DNA of 56,845 nt, from contig JAEELW010000166.1 of assembly GCA_016282915.1 (NCBI GenBank), positions 1-56,845 on the forward strand, written 5' to 3'. Origin of the DNA: Lachnospiraceae bacterium. Lineage in GTDB: Bacteria > Bacillota > Clostridia > Lachnospirales > Lachnospiraceae. Position 1 is the first letter of the stretch, and each line of letters starts with the position of its first letter. The position numbers and the translations under genes are program-made. The notes beneath the pieces are model-generated. The model ran no database searches, was not told the DNA's origin, and saw only the letters and a program-made list of their open reading frames with translations. Shown one piece after another: positions 1 to 7,383 of this stretch.

Positions 1-83
1 GAAAATGAGATTGGCCCCATGGCCGGATGTTTCTGACCAGATCTGCCTTTCATCTTACATCCTGTTGCCCTTAACGTCAAATA

Positions 84-266
84 TTGTCGATCTGTTCACG
101 TATCGCCAGTATTTTCCTTGTTGTGTTCCCGCCTATTCTTGCAAGTATGATTGCTCCCGGAGAAGTTGTTCACAGTACACTTATTACCACCTACGAACCG
201 GAAATGAATGAATATAGAGGCGTCTTTTCTAAAATCATAACATTGGCTGATCTTTTTGAAGAATGA
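84..266 (+). pseudogene. C-terminal remnant of an unrecognised membrane protein
   Basis: The reading frame ending at the TGA at 264-266 gives a plausible protein tail: one hydrophobic stretch (IFLVVFPPILASMIAPG) followed by a polar, acidic end (SKIITLADLFEE). It is interrupted by stops upstream and has no ribosome site, so it is either a decayed gene or the end of a gene that starts before the window. It is followed directly by a large inverted repeat, as expected of a gene end. I do not recognise the family. It could also be a chance frame. Confidence 0.3.
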
Positions 267-267
267 T

Positions 268-330
268 GGGCTGATTTTATTCAGCGGTAAAGTACTCTTT
301 AATGTTACTTACCGCTGAATAAAAAAGCCC
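268..330. terminator. Large inverted repeat at gene ends
   Basis: The 14-bp arms TTATTCAGCGGTAA (277-290) and TTACCGCTGAATAA (309-322) are perfect complements. They are extended by GGGCT (268-272) and AGCCC (326-330). There is no long U tract on either strand, so it may stop transcription weakly or protect 3' ends. It separates the plus-strand remnant from the minus-strand lipoprotein operon. Confidence 0.55.
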
Positions 331-399
331 GTACCTCTCCGGTTTCCTCTTCAAGGTACAGGCAACAAAAATCCTTTGATTTTTAACCCGGCTATGAAA

Positions 400-708
400 T
401 TATTTCTTCTTCACCTTCACAGTCACGGTCTTCGTCACCCCTCCGGCATAAGTCAATTTCACCTTCACCGTCGCGCTCTTCTTACTGATACCGTAAACAT
501 CAATCTCCGTCATATCCTCATCATTCACTTTCGCCGCAACTCCCTTCGGCGTTCCCACGATTCCAACCTTCACAGGCTTGATAGTCCTGAACTTCCCGGA
601 GCCAACCTTGTTTTTTGTGCCGCATCCTGCCAATACGGCAGCTGCGAAAACAGTCAGTACTAATACGATCAGCTTCTTATAAAACCTGTCCGTAAGCGCT
701 TTTGACAT
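400..708 (-). CDS. Small lipoprotein, unknown function
   Basis: This encodes 102 residues starting MSKALTDRF. A basic N-terminus and a hydrophobic helix lead into the lipobox LAGC (about residues 26-29), so the product should be a lipid-anchored surface protein. The mature part is small and very lysine-rich, with beta-strand-like alternation (KSATVKVKLTYAGG, TKTVTVKVKKK), suggestive of a single Ig-like or FxLD-type domain, which is inference. The start at 708 was chosen over a longer frame because GAGGGGAG lies about 10 bases upstream and the signal peptide then begins at the N-terminus. It follows the zinc-ribbon gene by 25 bases and is probably the last gene of that transcript. Confidence 0.7.
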   Translation of the reverse strand: MSKALTDRFYKKLIVLVLTVFAAAVLAGCGTKNKVGSGKFRTIKPVKVGIVGTPKGVAAKVNDEDMTEIDVYGISKKSATVKVKLTYAGGVTKTVTVKVKKK

Positions 709-733
709 AAACCCTGCACTCCCCTCAACATTT

Positions 734-1225
734 TTATTCCGGATCAGCTGATCCCGGCATAAATTCATCCGGAACTTTTATATTATGCGAAAGCAAAAAC
801 GCAACATACTCCGGATCACGAAGGCGCTGTCTGGATTCCATCATATATCTTTCGTTTTTCTTCCGAACAAATCCGAGTTTGTGCCGCAGATATTGAAGAA
901 ATATTATTAGGCTTAGGATAAAAAACCCACCCAGACAAACATTAACAACAACAGGATCTGCCACTTTATCCATATTGCCCTTCATCCTGAGTCCGACAAG
1001 GCAGGCTGCGATCCCACCCAGTCCGAACCTTTGACACGCCTGCGGCTCCTGTGTCAGCTGTATCGGATCAAATCCCTGTATAGCCACCTCCCGCCAGCGG
1101 TTCTCAAAAAGCTTCCCGCCGCAATTCTTGCATCTCTGAAGCTTGCTCCCATATAGATACGGGTTCAGGATCCCATAACTCTCTATCACATTTTTCCCGC
1201 AATGCGGGCAGACTCGCTTCAACAT
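734..1225 (-). CDS. Zinc-ribbon membrane protein
   Basis: This encodes 163 residues. The N-terminus carries two CxxC pairs, CPHC (6-9) and CKNC (32-35), typical of a zinc ribbon. Two hydrophobic segments follow (about 68-80 and 92-112), then a basic, amphipathic cytoplasmic tail. The architecture is that of small membrane proteins with a cytosolic zinc ribbon, common in Firmicutes and mostly uncharacterised. A GAGGAG ribosome site lies about 11 bases before the ATG. It sits between a small membrane-protein gene and the lipoprotein gene on the same strand. Its function is unknown. Confidence 0.7.
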   Translation of the reverse strand: MLKRVCPHCGKNVIESYGILNPYLYGSKLQRCKNCGGKLFENRWREVAIQGFDPIQLTQEPQACQRFGLGGIAACLVGLRMKGNMDKVADPVVVNVCLGGFFILSLIIFLQYLRHKLGFVRKKNERYMMESRQRLRDPEYVAFLLSHNIKVPDEFMPGSADPE

Positions 1226-1418
1226 CTGTTATCTGCTCCTCATCAAAACTGCCGATGTCATCCCGATATATTCCGAAACCACAGCGACAGCATCTTTTCC
1301 GTATCAAAAAAGGTATACCCGAGAATTGAGTATACCATTTTCCCATCGGATTTACAAATCAGATGATCTGTTTTATCCCCTGCGAACTCCCCGCACATAG
1401 TTACAGCTTTTCCTTTTT

Positions 1419-1841
1419 TCAGCTATGTACCTTTTCTTCACTTCCATGCTTTTTATACTTCTTTATCAAGACCACTATGAAAAAAGACAGTATATCCGCA
1501 ATCCCCAGCACAGGAAACAGGATCAGCAGACTGTTTGAACTTCCGTATATGTCAAGTACCCCTTTAAGGATAGAACCGATCGTCAGCGTCGCCAGACCCG
1601 CATTCCAAAAGCAGGCAGCCATAGCCGGTACGAACTTTCTTCTTATGCCGACCAATCTCCAGAAAAGTCCTCCACCTACTGCAAAGAACCCAAATGCGTA
1701 TATCATGGCATAAGAGAAGACACCGAAACTGAAGCTTTCATAGATCATACCGAATACTGCCGTAACAAGTGCCGCGATCAGACAGCCATCCGCCATTTTT
1801 GACGTATCTGCCATTTTTTCATCTGATGTATACAATATCAC
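1419..1841 (-). CDS. Four-helix membrane protein, unknown function
   Basis: This encodes 140 residues with about four transmembrane helices (near 18-38, 45-60, 72-92 and 100-126) and a short lysine-rich C-terminus. The likely start is GTG at 1841, because AAAGGAG lies 5-6 bases before it; the internal ATG at 1814 has no ribosome site. This start overlaps the end of the phosphodiester glycosidase gene by 23 bases, indicating translational coupling. The N-terminal repeat KMADTSKMADG resembles the short cytosolic leader of DUF4190-like small membrane proteins, but I cannot assign a family. Confidence 0.65.
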   Translation of the reverse strand: MILYTSDEKMADTSKMADGCLIAALVTAVFGMIYESFSFGVFSYAMIYAFGFFAVGGGLFWRLVGIRRKFVPAMAACFWNAGLATLTIGSILKGVLDIYGSSNSLLILFPVLGIADILSFFIVVLIKKYKKHGSEEKVHS

Positions 1842-2865
1842 TCACACTCCTTTCTTCTGTCCCTCTTCCTCCGGTAGTCGGGTGGTTGATGAGTTCCCCC
1901 CGGAATATCATGGTCGATGATCCTCCTCCATCCAGGTTATACGCTGTCTCAGCACCAAGATCCTTCATAAAACCCGCCAGTTCGCGAAGTGTTAGTCCCG
2001 CATTGTCTGTTGTCCTTCCATCCGCTACAACAAAAACATAATGAAGATCATCTATAAGCCCTATAGCCGTTCGGGGATTGCTCTGCATTGCCCTTCCCAC
2101 TTCTTCCTCTTCATCCACGGCGACCTCCCCATCTGTAACAAGTGCCGGTCCGAAAGAGAGTACCTGCCATGCTCCCATATCCAAAAGCTCCTGTGCACTG
2201 ATATCATCCTCGTTTATGATAAGAAACTCTCCGCTCTTTAAAACGACCAGATCCTCATTACCCTTTCCGCACTTATCCCTGTACAGAACGCCTTCACGTA
2301 TTACATAACCTGTTTCCCTGCTTCCGTAAAAATCACCGTTAATTGCAAGAACCGCATTATTATTAGCGGCTGTTACAGAAGTTTCCTCTTTAATATTCCT
2401 TCCGTATGTATCCTCCGCCAAAGCTGTTTTTAATCTGTCTGCGGAATCCAGCTTCACATCTGCCACATATACATTCGTGTCATTTACTCTGTACTGTTTC
2501 AGTGTTATATCTACCCCATTCTCGTGGTATTCGCTCACAGTATCGTACTCAACGCTTCCCGTATCCTGTTCCTGCAGAGCTTCCTCACTGTTCTCACTCT
2601 TATTTCCCCTAAAGGATCTTTTTTTCTTCCAGCCTTTTGGCCCACTCTCAGCATCCCGTTTAGAGGCATCCGCATCACTCCCGGAAGACTGTCCCGATCC
2701 GTCCGTTTCCTCCTGTTCTATGCCTGCACTCCCCTCCGTATACGCCTCCGTAGCAGAGGCGTATCGGTGGGGTATCACAAAGCTGTCCAGTAAAACATAG
2801 ACTGCAAGTCCTGCCAGTAAGACACCATTTGTTACGGAAAATATAGTTGTTGCTCTTTTTTTCAT
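1819..2865 (-). CDS. Phosphodiester glycosidase family protein (NAGPA domain)
   Basis: This encodes about 348 residues. A membrane helix at about 8-28 anchors the protein. A low-complexity Ser/Glu/Lys linker follows, then the NAGPA/DUF2233 fold: NAVLAINGDFYG, a central FGPALV segment, NPRTAIG, and the C-terminal signature NLDGGGSSTM. Relatives remove sugars linked through phosphodiester bonds or act in exopolysaccharide metabolism; the substrate here is unknown. The start at 2865 (MKKRATT) is preferred to the ATG at 2874, because GAGAGG abuts the earlier ATG and is correctly spaced for the later one. Polyphosphate-polymerase-like and beta-helix genes lie upstream in the same direction, a grouping seen in surface-polymer loci of Clostridia. 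Confidence 0.85.
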   Translation of the reverse strand: MKKRATTIFSVTNGVLLAGLAVYVLLDSFVIPHRYASATEAYTEGSAGIEQEETDGSGQSSGSDADASKRDAESGPKGWKKKRSFRGNKSENSEEALQEQDTGSVEYDTVSEYHENGVDITLKQYRVNDTNVYVADVKLDSADRLKTALAEDTYGRNIKEETSVTAANNNAVLAINGDFYGSRETGYVIREGVLYRDKCGKGNEDLVVLKSGEFLIINEDDISAQELLDMGAWQVLSFGPALVTDGEVAVDEEEEVGRAMQSNPRTAIGLIDDLHYVFVVADGRTTDNAGLTLRELAGFMKDLGAETAYNLDGGGSSTMIFRGELINHPTTGGRGTEERSVSDIVYIR

Positions 2866-2916
2866 TACTTTCATCCTCTCTGCATCGTCTCTCCAGGAAC
2901 GGATGCCCCTTAGCGA

Positions 2917-3549
2917 TCAGAACTGATCATTTTCCGGCCGGCGGTCTCCGTGTCCCCGTCTTCCGCCTTCATTATCCTCAGGCATCATTCCATCAAAAGT
3001 TCCCATATCCCGGGGACCACCCTCTCTTTCAAATCCCCCCTGGGGTCCCATGCCGTCTCTTCCGCCCGGTCCGCCAAACGTCTGATTTGTAATGGTATTT
3101 GTCTCCTCTCCGTTCTCTATGATCGTTCCTCCGTTATATTCCGCCTTGCCGTCATAATCGAAGGTGGACTGTCCTGTTATACTGATGGTTCCGCCATTGA
3201 TACGGATATCCCCGTTGGAATCAACGCCATCGGTATCCCCGGCCCCCATTGCTATATTAACATTCCCGCCGTTCAACTCAAACAGGGGACTTATTGATGA
3301 TGACTTTTGGGCTGCGTTTATCCCGTCATCCGATGCTGTGATATCAATCGTCCCGCCATTGATCTCGATCTGCGTTCCTTCTATTCCTTCCGCTGCAGTC
3401 AGTGTGATATCACCGTCATCGATCTTAACGATCGTAGTTGCATGTATACCGTCATAAGCTGCCTGGATATTTATGGTACCGCCGGCTATATAGATGTATC
3501 CTGTGGTATCGTCATCGTTATCTCTCCTTTCATTCTCTGCCGATTCCAT
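2917..3549 (-). pseudogene. Truncated Cthe_2159-like beta-helix carbohydrate-binding protein
   Basis: Repeated GGTINI, GGTIDI, GGNVNI and GGTISI turns with DGI and DGV motifs show a right-handed beta-helix of the Cthe_2159-type surface carbohydrate-binding family. A Gly/Arg/Asp-rich tail follows. Family members normally begin with a lipoprotein signal and several extra coils; here the reading frame enters abruptly in mid-repeat (DNDDDTTGYIYIAGG) with no signal peptide. Its 5' end overlaps the 3' end of the VTC gene by 64 bases in another frame. The simplest explanation is a deletion that fused the two loci. An ATG at 3549 could allow translation, but the product would stay in the cytoplasm. 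Confidence 0.75.
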
Positions 3550-4289
3550 TCACTTACCTGTGATGCAGGATCTGTTCTTGGAATTCTTACCGCTGTTCTC
3601 TTCATCATATCCGCGTATCCTGCTCCGTATTTCGAAAAGGATGTGGGAAAAACTTCCAGTTCGCTGAGCTTATCTGACAGTTTGTGGGGAAAGGCATTGC
3701 TTACCTTGATCTCCATCAGAACCTGTCCTTTCCGTAACAGCGGATTTCCTTTTTTGATCCCGCATAAGTCGCTGCAGCCGTCATCCCACTCGATATTGCT
3801 GTCAAAGGTGACGCGGAAATCTTTGTCCTCCGTTCCTGCCATGGCGATGCGGTCGTAACAGATGCTCATGGCCGGGATCAACTCTCCGTACAGCTTCCGG
3901 AAGGCTTCGATCTCTTTCGCGATCTGTGTCGTCCCTATGTCTCTTGCCTCTCCTGACAGATATCCGTACAAGTCCTTGTATTTTCCGGAAATGCGTCTTT
4001 TATAAACAACCCCTGCGTATTTCTTTTTGATCTCTATGAATGCATTTGTATCATCCTTCGCAGTCCCGTAAGTCCGCAGCCTCAGTTTTTCCTTATACAG
4101 CGGTTTTTCCATCGAGGTGCGTATCAGCCTGTGATCCGGGGTATCGTAGTATATATTGTTGATCCTGGATAAGCCGTATTCGTCTATACGCGCCATACTG
4201 CCCAGAAATGCTGCCAGTTCCTTATACTGCACCTCATCCAGCAGGTACTTAATCTCTTTTCTTTGGAATACTTCTCTGTATGCGCTCAT
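3486..4289 (-). CDS. VTC-domain polyphosphate polymerase-like protein
   Basis: This encodes about 267 residues matching the VTC (CYTH/tunnel-fold) domain. The features are an opening FQRKEIKYLL, the INNIYYDTPD segment, KLRLRTYG, the basic strand EIKKKYAGVVYKRR, CYDRIAM and a late LMEIKV. These charged strands line the tunnel that binds nucleotide and polyphosphate. The start is the ATG at 4289 with AGGAAG about 8 bases upstream; a GTG at 4298 lies too close to that site. In Clostridia this gene is usually followed by a DUF4956 membrane-protein gene, absent here. The last 20 or so residues may not be native, since the 3' end runs into the truncated beta-helix gene. Confidence 0.85.
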   Translation of the reverse strand: MSAYREVFQRKEIKYLLDEVQYKELAAFLGSMARIDEYGLSRINNIYYDTPDHRLIRTSMEKPLYKEKLRLRTYGTAKDDTNAFIEIKKKYAGVVYKRRISGKYKDLYGYLSGEARDIGTTQIAKEIEAFRKLYGELIPAMSICYDRIAMAGTEDKDFRVTFDSNIEWDDGCSDLCGIKKGNPLLRKGQVLMEIKVSNAFPHKLSDKLSELEVFPTSFSKYGAGYADMMKRTAVRIPRTDPASQVSEWNRQRMKGEITMTIPQDTSI

Positions 4290-4359
4290 ATCCGTCACTT
4301 CCTTTCGGTGATATCTCTTTTATGATGCAATAATAGACTGTCAAGATTAAACGAACATT

Positions 4360-4395
4360 AAAAAAACACCAAAAAAGAAAAAACTTTTTCGGTGC
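4360..4395 (-). terminator. Intrinsic terminator after histidine-kinase remnant
   Basis: Read on the minus strand, CACC-GAAAAAG and CTTTTTT-GGTG form a hairpin followed by TTTTTTT. It lies just downstream of the kinase fragment and upstream of the VTC gene. Confidence 0.8.
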
Positions 4396-4416
4396 TCTAA
4401 AACACTCACAAATCAA

Positions 4417-4830
4417 CTATTTACGCAACGTGACCCTGAATACAGTTTCCCCGTTCCTGGAGGATGCCTTTATATCTCCGTTATGGTTCCGGTCTATACG
4501 TCTCGCAATGGCAAGACCCAGGCCATAACGGTTCTCCTCGCGGCTTCTGGATCTGTCCCCCCGGTAGAAACGTTCAAAGATCTTTTCTTCGTCCTCTTTC
4601 GATATCGGATCCCCGGTATTTATCACCTGAATATCTATGATCCCTTTTCCCTTGCCTGCGGATGCCAGGATCTTCACGGTAGTGTCCTTATGACTGTGAC
4701 GTACCGCATTATCCAGTAACGTAGCTGCCATCTGTTCGATCTCTTCTTTATTACACTTACATAGCAGTCCTTCTTCGATATCCGTATAAACCGATACTCC
4801 CTGCTCAAAAGCAACGGCTTCATATGCCAT
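4417..4830 (-). pseudogene. Sensor histidine kinase, C-terminal ATPase domain only
   Basis: The 137 residues contain the HATPase_c motifs in order: N box LLDNAVRHS, G1 box NTGDPI, F box FERFYRGDR and G2 box YGLGLAIA. The sensor, membrane, HAMP and HisKA parts that must precede them are missing. Upstream of 4830 the frame is broken and there is no response-regulator gene, so this is a 5'-deleted kinase gene. It retains its own terminator. The truncation point is close to the left end of the proposed integrative element. Confidence 0.8.
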
Positions 4831-5275
4831 ACATCAAGAAAGAAACCTTTTACTTTTTCGTAAAAGTCCGCGTTCCGTTCCAAGAGATATATGATTGGAT
4901 TCGAAGAATCTGGGCTAATAAAAAAGTCAATAAAGAAAGGGGTTAGAGAGATTTCGTTTTTCCGTTCACGTACTGTTCACGTAAAAAACTGATGAACAGC
5001 CCGTATGAATAATCCACTTTTCAACAATCCGTCGCCCGCATTATTGATGTCTTTGTTCTATTGCTATCAACACTGTTTGTTTCAGCAAATAGGACTTTTT
5101 CCCCGGAGAAAGTCCTATTTTGTTGAAAGTGGAAATTTTGTGTTCTTCCCAGAATACAGTTTTCCTATAAAAATATCGGCATAAATTTTTGCATGATATA
5201 TACTTGCCTTACTCTTCCGTTTTCTTAACCCACCAGCCTGCTCCGTCTCTGTACTGAAATATACCTTCTTAGTCA
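4831..5275. other. Non-coding stretch with possible left element end
   Basis: I see no gene here. It contains TGATTGGATTCGAA (4892-4905), which differs at one position from the T-arm of the tRNA-Pro gene at 8899-8912. It also holds a tandem GTTCACGT repeat (4962-4984) and a perfect 12-bp hairpin with arms AAATAGGACTTT and AAAGTCCTATTT (5087-5098 and 5109-5120) that may terminate leftward transcripts. Confidence 0.5.
4962..4984. repeat. Left copy of tandem GTTCACGT repeat (possible integrase arm site)
   Basis: CCGTTCACGTAC followed by TGTTCACGTAA contains GTTCACGT twice. A near-identical block, same orientation, is at 8826-8847 beside the integrase remnant. Pairs of direct repeats inside both ends are typical of integrase arm-binding sites. 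That role is inferred from arrangement only. Confidence 0.45.
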
Positions 5276-5782
5276 TCACACATCATCTCCGTTCTCAGTT
5301 CCCATTGTTTCCCGCTTCAGGCCATACATATTTTCCATATGGATATCTGCACACCTCAAGAAATCATCATACTTTTCAAAAGTGCAATTCCCATGATTCT
5401 GGTGTGCGCCATCTTTTGTCCATGAACACACAAAAGGATAATCCTCTCCATGCTCATTACCCTTTTCTATACAGAAATAGCTGATCTTCTCAAAATCATC
5501 ATCAAAGAACATATAACTGCAGTAACAAAGAGGTTCTTCCTCTGGTTCAGGGAAAACGATCTTAAACATCTTGACATCATCAGTCACTTTGGATGCTGCA
5601 ATACTGAAATCGTCCTCCGTATACGGATTTATAATCCCTTCATCCTCAAACATCCCGTTTATCACACGATACAAAACATTCTTGTCGTGAAAGAGAAGCC
5701 CTATAAACTGTTCTTTATCTTCAAAGAACCATTGCGGTAATGCCCTGTGCTCAAACGTATATCTAATAGCGTGCCTATCCAT
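5276..5782 (-). CDS. Hypothetical acidic cytoplasmic protein
   Basis: This encodes about 168 residues with no signal peptide or membrane helix, and is rich in Asp, Glu and aromatic residues. An internal patch FPEPEEEPLCYCSYMFFDDDFEKISYFCIE looks like a mixed alpha/beta core, and HGEDYPFVCSWTKDGAHQNHGNC is Cys/His-rich. I do not recognise the family. The start is the ATG at 5782, with AAAGGAG 9 bases upstream, rather than the TTG at 5788. It lies directly downstream of tRNA-His in the same direction and may be co-transcribed with the RNA-repair island. It could equally be an immunity-type or unrelated cargo gene. Confidence 0.6.
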   Translation of the reverse strand: MDRHAIRYTFEHRALPQWFFEDKEQFIGLLFHDKNVLYRVINGMFEDEGIINPYTEDDFSIAASKVTDDVKMFKIVFPEPEEEPLCYCSYMFFDDDFEKISYFCIEKGNEHGEDYPFVCSWTKDGAHQNHGNCTFEKYDDFLRCADIHMENMYGLKRETMGTENGDDV

Positions 5783-5920
5783 ATCCAATATCTCCTTTCC
5801 GATAAGGTTTTTGTGTGTTTCATTTCTTTAGATATCAGTATAATTCTGCATCTGTCCGATAAGAATACCGCCATTTTGAACATGCGTTCGGCCGGTCATA
5901 AGTTGAACTGCAGTGACTTC

Positions 5921-5992
5921 GGTGACTACCGGGAATCGAACCCGGATCATCAGATCCACAATCTGAGGTACTCGCCGTTGTACGATAGCCAC
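5921..5992 (-). tRNA. tRNA-His(GUG) with C73 but no encoded G-1
   Basis: The cloverleaf is complete. The acceptor GTGGCTA pairs with TAGTCAC (one G-U). The D stem is GTAC/GTAC, the anticodon stem TCAGA/TCTGA with loop TTGTGGA (anticodon GTG), and the T stem CCGGG/CCCGG with loop TTCGATT. The discriminator (5921) is C, as in bacterial tRNA-His, but the base at position -1 (5993) is T, not the G that bacteria normally encode and that histidyl-tRNA synthetase reads. CCA is not encoded. The 5' end lies only two bases after the discriminator of the preceding tRNA-Glu. A Thg1-like gene 160 bases upstream could add G-1 opposite C73. Confidence 0.9.
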
Positions 5993-5994
5993 AG

Positions 5995-6120
5995 TGACCC
6001 CTGTGAGACTTGAACTCGACATTTGCAGCTTGAGAGGCTGCACGGTGTCCGGGGGACACCGGCTTTGCACCGACCGAAGCGGAGCGTAGAACGCCGTCCT
6101 GGCCATTAGACGAAGGGGCC
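5995..6120 (-). tRNA. tRNA-Glu(CUC) interrupted by a ~53-nt insert
   Basis: The 5' part (acceptor GGCCCCT, D arm GTCT-AATGGCCA-GGAC; 6096-6120) and the 3' part (anticodon arm GCAGC-CTCTCAA-GCTGC at 6025-6041, T arm, acceptor AGGGGTC, A73) are those of a tRNA-Glu. Between D arm and anticodon arm, where one base is normal, there are 54 bases (6042-6095). They contain a perfect 8-bp hairpin CGGTGTCC/GGACACCG. The T stem GTGAG/CTCAC also carries one bulged C (6018). Position 26 is not a known bacterial tRNA intron site, so this is either an unusual interrupted tRNA or a tRNA gene broken by a small palindromic insertion. Confidence 0.75.
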
Positions 6121-6122
6121 GT

Positions 6123-6145
6123 ATGCGGAGCCGAAGCCTCCGCAT
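6123..6145 (-). other. Hairpin between Thg1-like gene and tRNA-Glu
   Basis: ATGCGGAG (6123-6130) and CTCCGCAT (6138-6145) form a perfect 8-bp stem with a 7-base loop. It lies directly before the 5' end of tRNA-Glu and after the Thg1-like stop codon. It has no U tract, so it is more likely a processing or stability element than a terminator. Confidence 0.6.
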
Positions 6146-6153
6146 TATCTTTA

Positions 6154-6912
6154 TTACATTTTCAGCAGATTCGCTATGAACTCCGAATATTTCTCACGGA
6201 TCGGTATTTCCTCATCCACCTTCAAAGCCCGCCGTTCTGCGATTTCCGTCTTGCTGGTAACCGGATTGAAGCCCTGTTTCTCATAAGTCTCCCAATAGAC
6301 TCCTATACCCCTCTTCTGCCAGCTCGGAAGCTTATCAAAATTGATCCCATTCTGGAAAAGCAGTTCATTCTTAAAGGCTACCGTCTGACCTTCCAGCATC
6401 TTTGTCGCCTCTCCGACACGCTTTCCCTGCTTACGAAGCATCCAGTAACAGTGCGAATTCAGTGAATTTCTGTGCGCATCCTCCTGCCTCCACTGGAAAT
6501 AATCCTGTACCCTCTCCACAGTAGGCAGCGGCACCATACGACAGTCAAATATACCCGCTTGCCCTGATTGCATTGAAAAGGTGGTACTCGCCACACCTGC
6601 CAGAAGGGAATTATACTTCCTTACCTTGCGTCCGAAGGTATCCTCATTCGGGTGAAAGAGCAATGATATCTCATCGCTCTCGGTATATCCGTAGATCACA
6701 CGAAAACCGTAATTCATAAGTGCCTTAACAGTTTCGACCATCATATCCCGAAACCGGATATCAAACGGCGCTTCAAATTTGCAGACTTCTTTCGTCAGTC
6801 TGGTAAACCTGTTTCCGTCCAACCGTGCCACCATATACAGCTCGGGTAACAGCACCTGATCCAGAGACTCCTCATAAACACGCATCTTGCTGTCCAGTTC
6901 ATCAAAGTTCAT
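6154..6912 (-). CDS. Thg1-like protein (tRNA-His guanylyltransferase family)
   Basis: This encodes about 252 residues of the Thg1 family, whose members add nucleotides in the 3'-to-5' direction to tRNA 5' ends. Visible motifs are the metal-binding RLDGNRF (Asp32) and YGYTESDEISLLF (Asp80), the FDCR segment, and YFQWRQEDAHRNSLN (138-152), equivalent to the family's WRQxDxHxNNLY motif. Eukaryotic enzymes add G-1 to tRNA-His; bacterial Thg1-like proteins prefer repair of 5'-truncated tRNAs by Watson-Crick templating. The start at 6912 has GGAGG 7 bases upstream; longer starts are too close to it. The gene overlaps the kinase gene by 11 bases and is followed by tRNA-Glu and tRNA-His. Bacterial members are rare, so transfer is likely. 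Confidence 0.93.
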   Translation of the reverse strand: MNFDELDSKMRVYEESLDQVLLPELYMVARLDGNRFTRLTKEVCKFEAPFDIRFRDMMVETVKALMNYGFRVIYGYTESDEISLLFHPNEDTFGRKVRKYNSLLAGVASTTFSMQSGQAGIFDCRMVPLPTVERVQDYFQWRQEDAHRNSLNSHCYWMLRKQGKRVGEATKMLEGQTVAFKNELLFQNGINFDKLPSWQKRGIGVYWETYEKQGFNPVTSKTEIAERRALKVDEEIPIREKYSEFIANLLKM

Positions 6913-7372
6913 CTTCATCCCTCCATTCGCATATTTCCATATTACCGTCTTCATTTTTCACAAAATACAGCTCATCAAATCCTTCTTCATAAGACGGCAT
7001 CTCCAGTTTCTTCGATGTCATAGCGATAGCACCGTCCGGAACCCGTTCTTTTCCGGTCCGCTGAGCATTTCTTTGTATGCATTCCCGGATCCGTGACTGC
7101 ATAAAGTATCCGATCACAAGATATCCGGCCTCTTTTGCTTTCGGTATATACCTTGCCCTGTCTTCACGGGTCGGATTGGTATTATCCACAGCATAATCAC
7201 AGCCCTTTTCCATACAGTCCGCGATCAGAAGCACTTCCTTATTACGAGTGTGCAAGATATCCAGATTGACCCTCACCGCATCCGTCAGGAACCTTGAACA
7301 AAAGGTTGATTTTCCGCTCCCCTGGATTCCCATCATGACGAACATCTTTTTCTGTTCTTTTCCCATTGACAT
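6902..7372 (-). CDS. P-loop polynucleotide kinase-like protein (AAA_33 type)
   Basis: This encodes 156 residues. The Walker A motif is GIQGSGKST (15-23). The later DNTNPTREDRARYIPKAKEAGY segment with its basic lid matches the T4 polynucleotide 5'-kinase/AAA_33 group, which phosphorylates 5'-OH ends of nucleic acids. There is no phosphatase domain, so it should be a kinase only. Other small-molecule kinases share this fold, so the substrate is inferred. It starts 11 bases after the regulator gene and overlaps the Thg1-like gene, so the three are translated from one message. A 5'-phosphate is what Thg1 enzymes activate, which makes the pairing sensible chemically. Confidence 0.82.
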   Translation of the reverse strand: MSMGKEQKKMFVMMGIQGSGKSTFCSRFLTDAVRVNLDILHTRNKEVLLIADCMEKGCDYAVDNTNPTREDRARYIPKAKEAGYLVIGYFMQSRIRECIQRNAQRTGKERVPDGAIAMTSKKLEMPSYEEGFDELYFVKNEDGNMEICEWRDEDEL

Positions 7373-7383
7373 TCACCGCTCTC

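Noticed and set aside
1104-1346. Leftward frame with CCRCG motif
   Set aside because: It looks zinc-finger-like at first but overlaps the better-supported zinc-ribbon gene by 122 bases and turns into shadow sequence.
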